From contig NZ_JAFBCZ010000002.1 in assembly GCF_016907925.1 (NCBI RefSeq), forward strand, positions 62,001-126,000: a stretch of 64,000 nt of DNA. Reading direction: 5' to 3'. Positions 35,137-43,882 of this stretch are shown piece after piece. This DNA is from Herpetosiphon giganteus (GTDB lineage Bacteria; Chloroflexota; Chloroflexia; Chloroflexales; Herpetosiphonaceae). Each line of letters opens with the position of its first letter. The stretch's first letter is position 1. Both the position numbers and the translations under genes were made by a program. The notes beneath the pieces were generated by a model, which was given only the letters and a program-made list of their open reading frames with translations, had not been told where the DNA came from and made no database searches.

Positions 35137-35164
35137 TTGTTTTGTTGCCAGAACCTTCTATAAT
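35137..35164 (+). promoter_or_regulatory. Promoter of the cyclase/AAA/TPR gene
   Basis: TTGTTT at 35137-35142, a 16-bp spacer and TATAAT at 35159-35164, 46 bp before the ATG. Confidence 0.55.
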
Positions 35165-35210
35165 GCAGGGTATCGTGATTGATGCTTGCTACTTTGCGAA
35201 GGTTTAAACC

Positions 35211-38200
35211 ATGTCGATTTCGCCTTCTTCGTCAGAATTTGCCTCATTGTTGCGCCAAGTTCAACAGGCCGAGGTTTCGCTTACCCAACCACAGCTTGAT
35301 GCTTTGTACCATCAGCTTGATCAACGGATTCAGCAATTGCAGCGCTATGTGCCCGACCCAATTGTGCAGCGCTTGAAACAAGGCTCGCTGACGATTCCTT
35401 ATGGCGAACATTGGACTGGCTCGTTGCTCTTTGCCGATCTTTCGGGCTTTACGGCGCTTTCCGAAAGCCTGACCCGCTTGGGCAAAGAGGGCGCAGAACA
35501 GGTGACAAGCATTATCAATCGCTTGTTTGACCAGCTGGTGGCTGATATTGAGGCCCATGGCGGGGCGTTAATCAAATTTGGCGGCGATGCAGTTACCGCT
35601 TTTTTTGATCAAACCAAACTTGGTGTGCAGCACGCCCTGTTTGCAGCGCACGCAGCCCAAGCCATGCAAACCTCCATGGCCAGTTTGGGCAAGATTCAGA
35701 TTCGAGCTGGCCAATTTAACCTTACGTTGCGGATTGGCGTGCATAGCGGCGAGGCCTTTGCAGCCTTGTTGGGTGATCAGCAGCATGCCGAGTTGATGCT
35801 GACTGGGATTGCGGTCAACTTGGTTGCCCGTGCGCAAGAGTTGGCGCGGCCTGGCGAGGTGGTGTGCTCCAAAGATACAATGCGCTTGCTTGGCTTGCCC
35901 GCCGACCCCAATACGCCATTTACGGCCCTCACGACCACGCTTGAACATCCGCCCTATCAAGCAGAATCCAATGTTACGGCGATTGCTCAGCCAGTTACTC
36001 TGGAGCGGGTGCAAGCCCTCGCAACGATCTATCACGGCCTAAAAGGCCTCTTGCCGCAACGCATGAGCGAAGAGCAATTGCTCAGCAACGCCGCCAGCAA
36101 AAGTGGCGAAATTCGCTTGGTAACGATTGTTTTTGCCCATATTGCGCCATTTAGCACGATTGTTGAATTATGCGATGCCGCTAGCGCCACGCTGTTGCTC
36201 AACCACTACTACCAGCGCATGCAACAGATCGTCAATCACTACGGCGGCGTGGTCAACAAGCTCGATATGGCTGCCGATGGCGATAAATTGTTGGCAATTT
36301 TTGGTGCGCCAGTAGCCAACGAAAATGATACCGAGCTAGCGGTGCGGGCTGGCCTCGATATGCAATCGGCCATGAACGAAATTAATGCCTTGATTCAACA
36401 GCACGATTTGCGTTTGCCCTTGCTCGACCAACAAATTGGCATCAACCAAGGCCACGTCTTTGCTGGAATTGTAGGCAGCGAAACTCGCCGCGAATACACC
36501 GTCATGGGCGATCCGGTCAATACTGCTGTGCGTTTGATGAGCGTTTGCCGTTATGGCGAGGTGTTGGCTAGCCCTGCGGTCAAGCGACTGACCAGCCATG
36601 CCTTTGCCTACGAAAGCTTGCCAGCCTTGGCGCTCAAAGGCAAAAGCGAGCCAATCGAGCCAGCGCGGGTTGATCGGGCCTACAACGTGCGTCGCGAAAC
36701 AATGCGCGCCGATTTGGTGGGTCGGGTACAGGAGCTTGATCAATTAGCAGCGATTAGCATCCAAGCCTTGCAAGGTCAAGGCCAAATTATCAATATCTTT
36801 GGCGAGGCTGGGATTGGCAAATCACGCTTGCTCGAAGAATTGCTCAGCCGTTTATCGTTGGCTTCGTTCGACCCAAACCTGAACGTACCCGAATTTATGC
36901 CGATTACAATCGAATGCCAATTGTATGAGCAAACAACGCCATTTGCTTCGGCCAGCGAGATGCTACGCCAAGTGCTACGCTTAAATAGCAGTTTGACCAG
37001 CGAGCGTTTGATTCAGATTATCAGCCAACGGGTGAGTAAGTTGGCTCCTGAGCTTGAGCGATTTTTGCCTTTGCTGAGCGATATTTTGCATGTAAGCTTG
37101 GCTGAAAATGAATTGACCCAAGCCCTCGCACCGGAGCAACGCCACGATCAAACGATTGAGTTGGTGGTGGCATTAATTGTGGCTAGCGCTAATGCTACGC
37201 CGCTGGTAATTTTATGGGATGATGTCCACTGGATTGATGCCTCATCGCGTCAGTTGCTCGAACGCTTGACCAAACATGCCGAGCAAGCGCCGATTGCCTT
37301 GTTGGTTGGCTCGCGTACCAAAGGCCTGAGCGCCATGAATTGGCCTGAGCAGACGATTACGCTTGAGCTGAGCGAATTGAGCATGCCCGAAAGCGAAGCC
37401 TTGGCCAGTGCAATTATTGGCAATGCGCCATTGCCTGCGGCTTTGCTCGAACGCTGGCGACGCAGCGACGAACGCTTTTTCAATCCTCAGGGTAACCCAT
37501 TTTTTATCGAAGAAATGATGCGTAGTCTGATTCAGCAAGGCGTTATCGTCGAAACCAGCGACGGCTGGGATTTGCGCGGCGAGCTTGATAGCCTGCCAAC
37601 CACGATTGAAGGCGTGATTACCGCGCGCTTAGATCGGCTTGATACACGGATTCGCGAAACTGTGCAAGTTGCCTCGGTGGTTGGCCGCCGCTTTGAATTG
37701 ACAATTCTGCGCGGCATCACCAACGATGACGATTTGGTCAATCAAATGGATCGCCTGACCAACGCCGACGTGGTGTTGCCCGACCATATTGCCGCCGATT
37801 TGGCCTATTTGTTCAAACATACGCTAACCCGCGACGTAGCCTACGAAGGCATTTTGTATGCGCGGCGGCGTGAATTGCATCGGCGGGTGGCAGCGCGTAT
37901 TCAAGAAGTTTATCGCCAAAATTTGCTTGATGTGTTGCCGATTTTGGCGCGCCACTATGCCCGCGCCGAGGATTGGCACGAAGCTGTGCGCTATTATCGC
38001 GAAGCTGGCATTACCGCCCAAAAACGCTATTTTAATGCAGAAGCTTGCGCTCATTATCGCGATGCCTTGGAGTTGCTGCCCAACTTGGGCAAACCTGAGC
38101 ATTCATTGGCGCAAGAATTGACCGAGCGCTTGGGTTATGTGCTGCTGCAAGCAGGCGATTATGCTGAAGCGTTGCCAATTTTGGCTCAAGCGCAAACCCA

Positions 38201-39305
38201 ATTGCGCCAAAGTAGCGTCTATAGCCACAGCCGCGAAGCCCGCATTTTGCGCCATATCACCACAATTTACGAGCGCCAAGGCGAATACGAGCTAGCTTTT
38301 GAGCAGCTGCAACAAGCACTCGCCTTGTTGGGCGAGCAGCAATCGGTTGAGCGTGTGCGGGCGTTGTTGCTTGGTTCGGGCCTGCATCAACGCCAAGGCC
38401 GCTACCACGAAACAATTGCTTGGGCCGAGCAGGCCTTGGCGTTGGCCGAAGAGCTAGGCTTGCAAGCAGAGCAAGCGCGGGCCTATTTGCTGATGGGCAG
38501 CGCACATCGAGTTTTGGGCGATCGACCCTTAGCAATTCGGCTTTTAACCCAAAGCATTGAACTTTACGAACAAACCAGCGAAATTTCGCGCTTAGCCGAT
38601 GCCTACAATAATACTGCCACAGCCTACAGCGATATTGGCCAATGGGAGCCTTCAATTCAACTCTACCTCAAAGCCTATCAAATCAAAGATTCGATCAATG
38701 ATCGCTATGGTCAAGCGCTCGTGAGCCTTAACTTGGGTGAGTTATATCGCAAAACTGGTCAATTTGAGCAAGCGCTGAATACCTTTGAGCAAAGCCTTAA
38801 GCTGTGGAATAAACTAAAATCGTTTTTAGGCGCAGCAATCACAACCATGAATATTGGCAATACCTGCTTAGCCCAAGCGAACTTTCATGCCGCTGAAAGC
38901 TATTTAGATCAAAGCCGCGCCATTTTTGATGAGATTAATGTTAGCTCGTTTTTATCCGAGCTGTATCGTATTTACGCCGAGCTGTTTTATCGCCAAGCTG
39001 CCTATAGCCGAGCGCTCGATTATTGTGAATTTTCGCTTAGCCAAGCCCAACAACGCTCGGCCAAGGCCGACGAAGGCTTGGCCGAATTGTGGCGCAGTCG
39101 GGTACTCCAGCAATTGCAGCAACCAACTCTTGCACTTGAAGCAGGTCAGCAAGCCTTAACTATTTTGAGCCAATGTACCAATAAGGAGGATATTCGGAGC
39201 TGCCTTGAGCATCTCATTGCCATGACAAGCGACAGTAATTTAACGCTTGCGGCACATTATCAGGCACAACTCGCAACAATCATCCAACCAAAACTCGCTG
39301 ATTAA
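35211..39305 (+). CDS. Class III cyclase-homology, AAA ATPase and TPR signalling protein
   Basis: 1364 residues. Cyclase-homology domain 1 (about 60-235) has the metal aspartates Asp76 in FADLSGF and Asp126 in GGDAVTAFF. Domain 2 (about 295-460) has His310 in FAHIAPF where the first Asp should be, but keeps Asp358 in ADGDKL. An AAA/STAND ATPase follows, with Walker A GEAGIGKS at 531-538 and Walker B LWDDVHW (Asp670/671). TPR repeats fill about 930-1350. The architecture matches the adenylate-cyclase/ATPase/TPR regulators seen in several phyla. Two domains may form one catalytic site. GAAGG precedes the ATG. A secreted protease gene follows after 33 bp. Confidence 0.88.
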   Translation: MSISPSSSEFASLLRQVQQAEVSLTQPQLDALYHQLDQRIQQLQRYVPDPIVQRLKQGSLTIPYGEHWTGSLLFADLSGFTALSESLTRLGKEGAEQVTSIINRLFDQLVADIEAHGGALIKFGGDAVTAFFDQTKLGVQHALFAAHAAQAMQTSMASLGKIQIRAGQFNLTLRIGVHSGEAFAALLGDQQHAELMLTGIAVNLVARAQELARPGEVVCSKDTMRLLGLPADPNTPFTALTTTLEHPPYQAESNVTAIAQPVTLERVQALATIYHGLKGLLPQRMSEEQLLSNAASKSGEIRLVTIVFAHIAPFSTIVELCDAASATLLLNHYYQRMQQIVNHYGGVVNKLDMAADGDKLLAIFGAPVANENDTELAVRAGLDMQSAMNEINALIQQHDLRLPLLDQQIGINQGHVFAGIVGSETRREYTVMGDPVNTAVRLMSVCRYGEVLASPAVKRLTSHAFAYESLPALALKGKSEPIEPARVDRAYNVRRETMRADLVGRVQELDQLAAISIQALQGQGQIINIFGEAGIGKSRLLEELLSRLSLASFDPNLNVPEFMPITIECQLYEQTTPFASASEMLRQVLRLNSSLTSERLIQIISQRVSKLAPELERFLPLLSDILHVSLAENELTQALAPEQRHDQTIELVVALIVASANATPLVILWDDVHWIDASSRQLLERLTKHAEQAPIALLVGSRTKGLSAMNWPEQTITLELSELSMPESEALASAIIGNAPLPAALLERWRRSDERFFNPQGNPFFIEEMMRSLIQQGVIVETSDGWDLRGELDSLPTTIEGVITARLDRLDTRIRETVQVASVVGRRFELTILRGITNDDDLVNQMDRLTNADVVLPDHIAADLAYLFKHTLTRDVAYEGILYARRRELHRRVAARIQEVYRQNLLDVLPILARHYARAEDWHEAVRYYREAGITAQKRYFNAEACAHYRDALELLPNLGKPEHSLAQELTERLGYVLLQAGDYAEALPILAQAQTQLRQSSVYSHSREARILRHITTIYERQGEYELAFEQLQQALALLGEQQSVERVRALLLGSGLHQRQGRYHETIAWAEQALALAEELGLQAEQARAYLLMGSAHRVLGDRPLAIRLLTQSIELYEQTSEISRLADAYNNTATAYSDIGQWEPSIQLYLKAYQIKDSINDRYGQALVSLNLGELYRKTGQFEQALNTFEQSLKLWNKLKSFLGAAITTMNIGNTCLAQANFHAAESYLDQSRAIFDEINVSSFLSELYRIYAELFYRQAAYSRALDYCEFSLSQAQQRSAKADEGLAELWRSRVLQQLQQPTLALEAGQQALTILSQCTNKEDIRSCLEHLIAMTSDSNLTLAAHYQAQLATIIQPKLAD

Positions 39306-39338
39306 TAGCCAAGAAATCAGCTTCATTGTGGAGGCAGT

Positions 39339-42300
39339 ATGCAGATGGCGCGCTGGATTCGAATTCTGTTTGTGATTATTTTTGGGCTAGGCGTGGGGCT
39401 AACCAATGCCCAAACGCCTGCTGCTCAGGCTCGTCCATACGGTTCAATCGATTTGCCCGAAAATGAAAGCACAACCGCAGTTAACGATACATGGCAAACT
39501 GCCTATGCCCCACCATGGGATGCAAATAATTGTCATTGGCCCATGGGCGATCGCTGTGGCATTGAAGGTGCGCTCGCTGATGGCGAGGATCTGGACTGGT
39601 TTTCGTTTATGGTGCCACCTGCGACAACCTTAAGCATCTCGCTTACCGATCCAATGGGCGATTTTGGCATTGCGCTCTTCTATGATTTAGCCCAACCAAT
39701 TACCCAAACGGGCCATGTTTCTTTGGGCAACTTGGATGCCATTGGCAACTTGGATGCCATTGGCAACTTGGACGCAATTGGCAACTTGGACGCAATTGGC
39801 CAGATCGAAAGCCTTGGCAACTTGGACGCAATTGGTAACTTGGATGCCATTGGCAACTTGGATGCCATTGGCGCATATGGCTATCAAAACAGTGTTATTA
39901 ACGATTTTATTTGGACTCCTGGCCGTTATTATGTGATGATTTATCCCTTTGATGATGATCAGAGTGGTGAGTATAGCTTTCGCATTAGCGGTACGCACGA
40001 TGAGAATCTCACCAAGCCTGCGCCGATTCCGTTTAATATTGTGCAAAATGAGCCACCAGATTGTAAGCGCGCGTTGTACATCACCCATAGCGACTATCTC
40101 AATATTCACCAAACCTTTGCGCCCTACAACACCAGCATCTATACCGAACTGCTTGGTTTTTCCGATAATATCAACGATCCGAATACCAATGGCTTAGTGG
40201 TCGATTTGGCAAATATTGCCTGGATTCAGCCAAGCAACGCCTTCAGCGATGCCGCGACCCAGTGGAATGCGCATCGCACAAATCCATTTTATGCCAATCG
40301 GCTGGCCGAGGGTGTGCATCATCTGATCACTCAATATGCGCGGCGTTGCCCGATGTTGCGCTATATCACGATTGTAGGCGGCGATGCAGTTGTGCCCTTC
40401 TATCGCGTGCCCGACGAAACCGTGATCGCCAATGAAAGCGATTATTTGGCTAGCTCAAAGATCGACCCCAATAGCTTTACCGCCAGCAGCCTTAAATACA
40501 AAACAATTTTGACCGACAATATTTATGGCGCGATCAAGCCAATTCCCTATCGTGGTCGCCAGTTGTGGGTTCCTGAATTGAGCGTTGGGCGCTTGGTCGA
40601 AAGCCCAGCTTCGATTCATATTTATTTGAAAAAACTGAATATGTATTCTACCTTTGAGGAAGATAGTAAAATTTATTTAGATTCTCAAGCTAGCAGTTTG
40701 GTGACGGGCTACGATTTCTTGACCGACCAAGCTAAGATGGTTTCAAGCACCTTGAATATGTTGACTGGGCTACGGCCAATTGGCTTAATTAACGATAGCT
40801 GGAATGCCAATGATCTGCTGCAAACATGGCTGCCAAATATTGATAATAATCTTTCCAAGTCACCATATCCAGCGCAATCGATCAATGCCCACTTTACCCA
40901 CTATCAGGCAATTCCGGCCAATTTTGCCACTTCGAGCGATGTTGTGAGCGCCTCAGTTCTCTATAATCACCCATACGCAACGCTTGAAAGTGCCTATCAA
41001 ATTCGGCGTTTAGGCTATAGCGTTGGCTGTCACTCAGGCTTTAGCGTCGTCGATAGTGATGTGGTGAGCGGCAGTGGCGCAGCAATCGACTTCCCCCAAG
41101 CCTATATCAAACAGCATGGGATCTGGGTTGGTAACACTGGTTTTGGCTATGGCGATAGCGATTTGGTGGGCTATAGCGAAAAACTCATGGCCCAATTTAC
41201 CCTTGAAATGGGCCGCGAATGGATGAATCAATCGAACGATTATGAAGGAATCCCGGTTGGCTATGGTTTAGTGCGTGCTAAACGAGCCTATTTGCGCGAA
41301 GGCACGCCTGGCACATTCAGCGTCTATGATGAAAAAGTGCTACTGCAATCAACCTTATATGGCATGCCGATGGTCCTAGTTAAGGTGCAATCTCCAATTC
41401 CCTTCCCACCAAACGATCGCCAAGATCACGGCTGTTTGACCTGTCCGCCAAATGTGGCGCAAAGGGCAACTGTCACCGACGATACAATTGATCGCGATCT
41501 TAGCTTCAGCATTAGCTATACAACTGCCCAAAATACTAGCCGTGGCAAGCTTATTTCGGCCCAAGCTACGGTGGTCAATGATAGTGAAGGCTTGCTGACC
41601 GGACGAACATTCAATAGCACCATGGTCAATGCGGCAGGTTTGCCATCATTGCCCAACTTTAATATTCCACTTTCGTTGGCCGATAGCTTTGGCGAGCAAC
41701 GTTTGCAAGGTATTCAGCTGCTTGGCGGCACAACCGTAACCACCGCGACCTTTAATCCGCTTGTTACTCGTTTGATTACCGATGAAATTTATCTGACTCA
41801 CGAGCCAAGCTTCGATTTTGCTGATCGCTGGTATCCCGACCAGCCATTTAGCTATAGTGTCTTCGAGAGCGATAATCTCGAAGATAACGGCCCCTTCAAC
41901 CAAGATCGGCGTTTCTCGCAGCTTTTATTGACTCCAACTCAATTTAAAGGCACGGCCAACGGCGGCGAATTACGCCAATTCAACACAATCACCTTGCGGC
42001 TTAAATATTTGAGCGATGGCGCTGATGCCGATTTGCTCAACGATAGCTTCGAACCGATTGTGCGCGATACCCAACGCAGCAGCGATGGCAAGATTCGCGC
42101 AATGGTGATTGAGCGCGATGACGATGGCCCAGGCGATGAAATTGAAGCCGAGATGTTGGTCAAAACTAGCACTGGCGCTTGGCAAAGCATCAGCATGAAT
42201 ACCTTCCAAGTTGGCACGACCGAGCGCTGGCAAATTTCAGCCAGCCTGCCCACGACCGCTGCCCAACCACTGCAACTGATGATTCAGGTTGAAGACGAGG

Positions 42301-42386
42301 CTGGCAACGTTGGGGTCGAAACCTATGGCGGGCGGTTCGATATTGATTACGAACTGTATCTGCCAAGCGTCAATGTTAAACGCTAA
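39339..42386 (+). CDS. Secreted gingipain-like (C25-type) cysteine protease
   Basis: 1015 residues, ATG four bases after GGAGG. A signal peptide (about 1-27) precedes a PPC-like beta domain (about 45-220) into which eight hexapeptides, mostly GNLDAI, are inserted at 130-177. From about 235, KRALYITHSDYL and YITIVGGDAVVPFYR begin a caspase/gingipain-type fold. His518 or His521 in NAHFTHYQ and Cys564 in SVGCHSGF are at the positions of the catalytic dyad. The C-terminal third is beta-rich and ends YELYLPSVNVKR. It should be an extracellular protease. Its gene follows the cyclase/TPR gene closely and may be coexpressed. Confidence 0.72.
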   Translation: MQMARWIRILFVIIFGLGVGLTNAQTPAAQARPYGSIDLPENESTTAVNDTWQTAYAPPWDANNCHWPMGDRCGIEGALADGEDLDWFSFMVPPATTLSISLTDPMGDFGIALFYDLAQPITQTGHVSLGNLDAIGNLDAIGNLDAIGNLDAIGQIESLGNLDAIGNLDAIGNLDAIGAYGYQNSVINDFIWTPGRYYVMIYPFDDDQSGEYSFRISGTHDENLTKPAPIPFNIVQNEPPDCKRALYITHSDYLNIHQTFAPYNTSIYTELLGFSDNINDPNTNGLVVDLANIAWIQPSNAFSDAATQWNAHRTNPFYANRLAEGVHHLITQYARRCPMLRYITIVGGDAVVPFYRVPDETVIANESDYLASSKIDPNSFTASSLKYKTILTDNIYGAIKPIPYRGRQLWVPELSVGRLVESPASIHIYLKKLNMYSTFEEDSKIYLDSQASSLVTGYDFLTDQAKMVSSTLNMLTGLRPIGLINDSWNANDLLQTWLPNIDNNLSKSPYPAQSINAHFTHYQAIPANFATSSDVVSASVLYNHPYATLESAYQIRRLGYSVGCHSGFSVVDSDVVSGSGAAIDFPQAYIKQHGIWVGNTGFGYGDSDLVGYSEKLMAQFTLEMGREWMNQSNDYEGIPVGYGLVRAKRAYLREGTPGTFSVYDEKVLLQSTLYGMPMVLVKVQSPIPFPPNDRQDHGCLTCPPNVAQRATVTDDTIDRDLSFSISYTTAQNTSRGKLISAQATVVNDSEGLLTGRTFNSTMVNAAGLPSLPNFNIPLSLADSFGEQRLQGIQLLGGTTVTTATFNPLVTRLITDEIYLTHEPSFDFADRWYPDQPFSYSVFESDNLEDNGPFNQDRRFSQLLLTPTQFKGTANGGELRQFNTITLRLKYLSDGADADLLNDSFEPIVRDTQRSSDGKIRAMVIERDDDGPGDEIEAEMLVKTSTGAWQSISMNTFQVGTTERWQISASLPTTAAQPLQLMIQVEDEAGNVGVETYGGRFDIDYELYLPSVNVKR
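39726..39869 (+). repeat. In-frame 18-bp minisatellite (8 hexapeptide units)
   Basis: Units of the type GGCAACTTGGATGCCATT occur eight times in frame. Seven encode GNLDAI and the fifth encodes GQIESL. Gat/gac and gcc/gca synonyms alternate between units. Confidence 0.95.
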
Positions 42387-42397
42387 ATGATTGAGCG

Positions 42398-42590
42398 TTC
42401 CCTCACCCTCGGCCCGCGCTCCCAACAAGGGCAGGTTTGAGCGATTGGTTCAAACCTGCCCTCACCCCCAGCCCCCTCTCCCACGAAAACGCGGGCGAGG
42501 GGGAGTACCTATTTTCACCACCAATCATGCCAAACCCACACAACCAAAAGCCCCTCGCCCGCGCCACGGGAGAGGGGTTGGGGCGAGGGG
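42398..42590. repeat. CCCTCACCCC element, composite copy
   Basis: A truncated left end (TTCCCTCACCC) is followed by a hairpin (42428-42440 with 42450-42462, 13 bp, AGGGCAGGTTTGA). A full element follows, with CCCTCTCCCACG...GCGAGGGGGAG, a middle with CCAATCATGCC, and a right arm ending GGGGTTGGGGCGAGGGG. The hairpin may also end transcription of the protease gene. The rest of the gap to 42754 shows nothing. Confidence 0.75.
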
Positions 42591-42754
42591 ATCTTAAACC
42601 TACCTTTGTAAGAGGGGTTGCTGTAAGGGCATGCTCCACTGATCCAACCATGCATTTGATCAAAAAAGTGCTACACTTTAACTTGTGTGACCGTTACCCC
42701 TAACTCTCCCTCACTAAACCAAGTTTTCCGCCAAGCCTACAGGAGCAGCATTCT

Positions 42755-43693
42755 ATGGAAGAGCAACCAATTCAGCCTGTTAAGGATGGGCTGATTGCCC
42801 AAAATTATATTCCAACTGATCAAATTGCCACAGTTTTATACTTGGCTGATCGCTTGGAAAAACCGCTTTTGGCCGAAGGTCCCGCCGGCGTGGGCAAAAC
42901 CGAGCTTGCCAAGGCTTGGGCCGCAGCAACAGGCCGCGAATTAATTCGCTTGCAATGTTACGAAGGGCTTGATGAAACCAAGGCGCTCTACGAGTGGGAA
43001 TATGCCAAACAGATGTTGTATACCCAACTCTTGCGCGATAAGCTCAACAATTTGCTTTCCGATGCCGATTCGTTGCGCTCTGCCGCCGATCGCCTCGCCG
43101 CCGAAGAAGAAGTTTTCTTCTCGCAGCGCTTTTTGTTGCAACGCCCATTGCTCAAGGCGATTCTCAATCCCAAGCCCACATTGTTGCTGATCGATGAAAT
43201 TGATCGTGCTGATGCTGAGTTTGAGGCCTTTTTGCTCGAAGTCTTATCAGATTTTCAAATTACGGTGCCTGAGCTTGGCACGCTCAAAGCTGCCCATCGG
43301 CCAATTGTGATTTTGACCAGCAATAATACCCGCGAACTTTCTGAAGCACTCAAACGGCGTTGTATGTATCTGTTCGTCGGCTATCCATCGCTCGAAGAAG
43401 AATTGCGCATTGTTGAGTTGAAAGTGCCTTCGTTGGGAGCCAAAATGGCGCGCCAAGTGGTTGAGTTTGTGCAACGCTTGCGCAATCTTGATCTCAAAAA
43501 ATCGCCATCGATCTCCGAAACGCTCGATTGGGCACGCGCCTTGGTGTTGCTCAACGCCAAGCAACTCGACCAAGCAACCCTCGATCAAACTATGACCGTG
43601 CTCTTGAAACATGAAAGCGATTTGCAACGCACCCAACGCGCTATGCAAACAGGCCGCAACCGCAACGACGAAGGACGCAGAAATAAAGGATGA
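42755..43693 (+). CDS. MoxR-type AAA ATPase
   Basis: 312 residues. Walker A is GPAGVGKT at 42-49, and Walker B is LLLIDEIDRAD near 146-156. The sensor ILTSNNTRELSEALKRRC places it in the MoxR/CoxD branch. Such ATPases work with a VWA-domain partner to insert metals or remodel complexes, and the next gene is such a partner. The C-terminal NRNDEGRRNKG appears to be encoded by the start of a GATGAAG repeat, so the stop has drifted into the repeat. AGGAG precedes the ATG. Confidence 0.88.
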   Translation: MEEQPIQPVKDGLIAQNYIPTDQIATVLYLADRLEKPLLAEGPAGVGKTELAKAWAAATGRELIRLQCYEGLDETKALYEWEYAKQMLYTQLLRDKLNNLLSDADSLRSAADRLAAEEEVFFSQRFLLQRPLLKAILNPKPTLLLIDEIDRADAEFEAFLLEVLSDFQITVPELGTLKAAHRPIVILTSNNTRELSEALKRRCMYLFVGYPSLEEELRIVELKVPSLGAKMARQVVEFVQRLRNLDLKKSPSISETLDWARALVLLNAKQLDQATLDQTMTVLLKHESDLQRTQRAMQTGRNRNDEGRRNKG

Positions 43694-43783
43694 ATTATGA
43701 AGGATGAATTATGAAGGATGAATTATGAAGGATGAATTATGAAGGATGAATTATGAAGGATGAATTATGAAGGATGAATTATG
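43686..43783 (+). repeat. 14-bp tandem repeat, seven identical copies
   Basis: AAGGATGAATTATG repeated exactly seven times without a mismatch, beginning over the MoxR stop codon. It forms the left part of repeat cassette 5. Confidence 0.97.
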
Positions 43784-43837
43784 AAGCCTTCTTTAGTATT
43801 ACTGCATTGCTCATAATCCATCCTTATCCAAAGATAT

Positions 43838-43867
43838 TTCATCCCTCATCCCTCATCCTTCATCCTT
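43838..43867 (-). repeat. Opposed TTCATCC repeat, right end of cassette 5
   Basis: TTCATCCCTCATCCCTC and onward to CATCC, inverse of the GATGAAG type, ending 15 bp before the VWA gene start and directly before its ribosome-binding site. Confidence 0.75.
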
Positions 43868-43882
43868 TGCAGGGGGGTTCCG

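Noticed and set aside
42403-42663. Open frames on both strands over the CCCTCACCCC element
   Set aside because: Both strands are open because the element is GC-rich and palindromic; the same occurs at 55015-55338 and 61739-62008.
43686-43783. CRISPR array
   Set aside because: Seven units are directly adjacent with no spacers, and no cas genes are present. The 39726-39869 repeats are coding.
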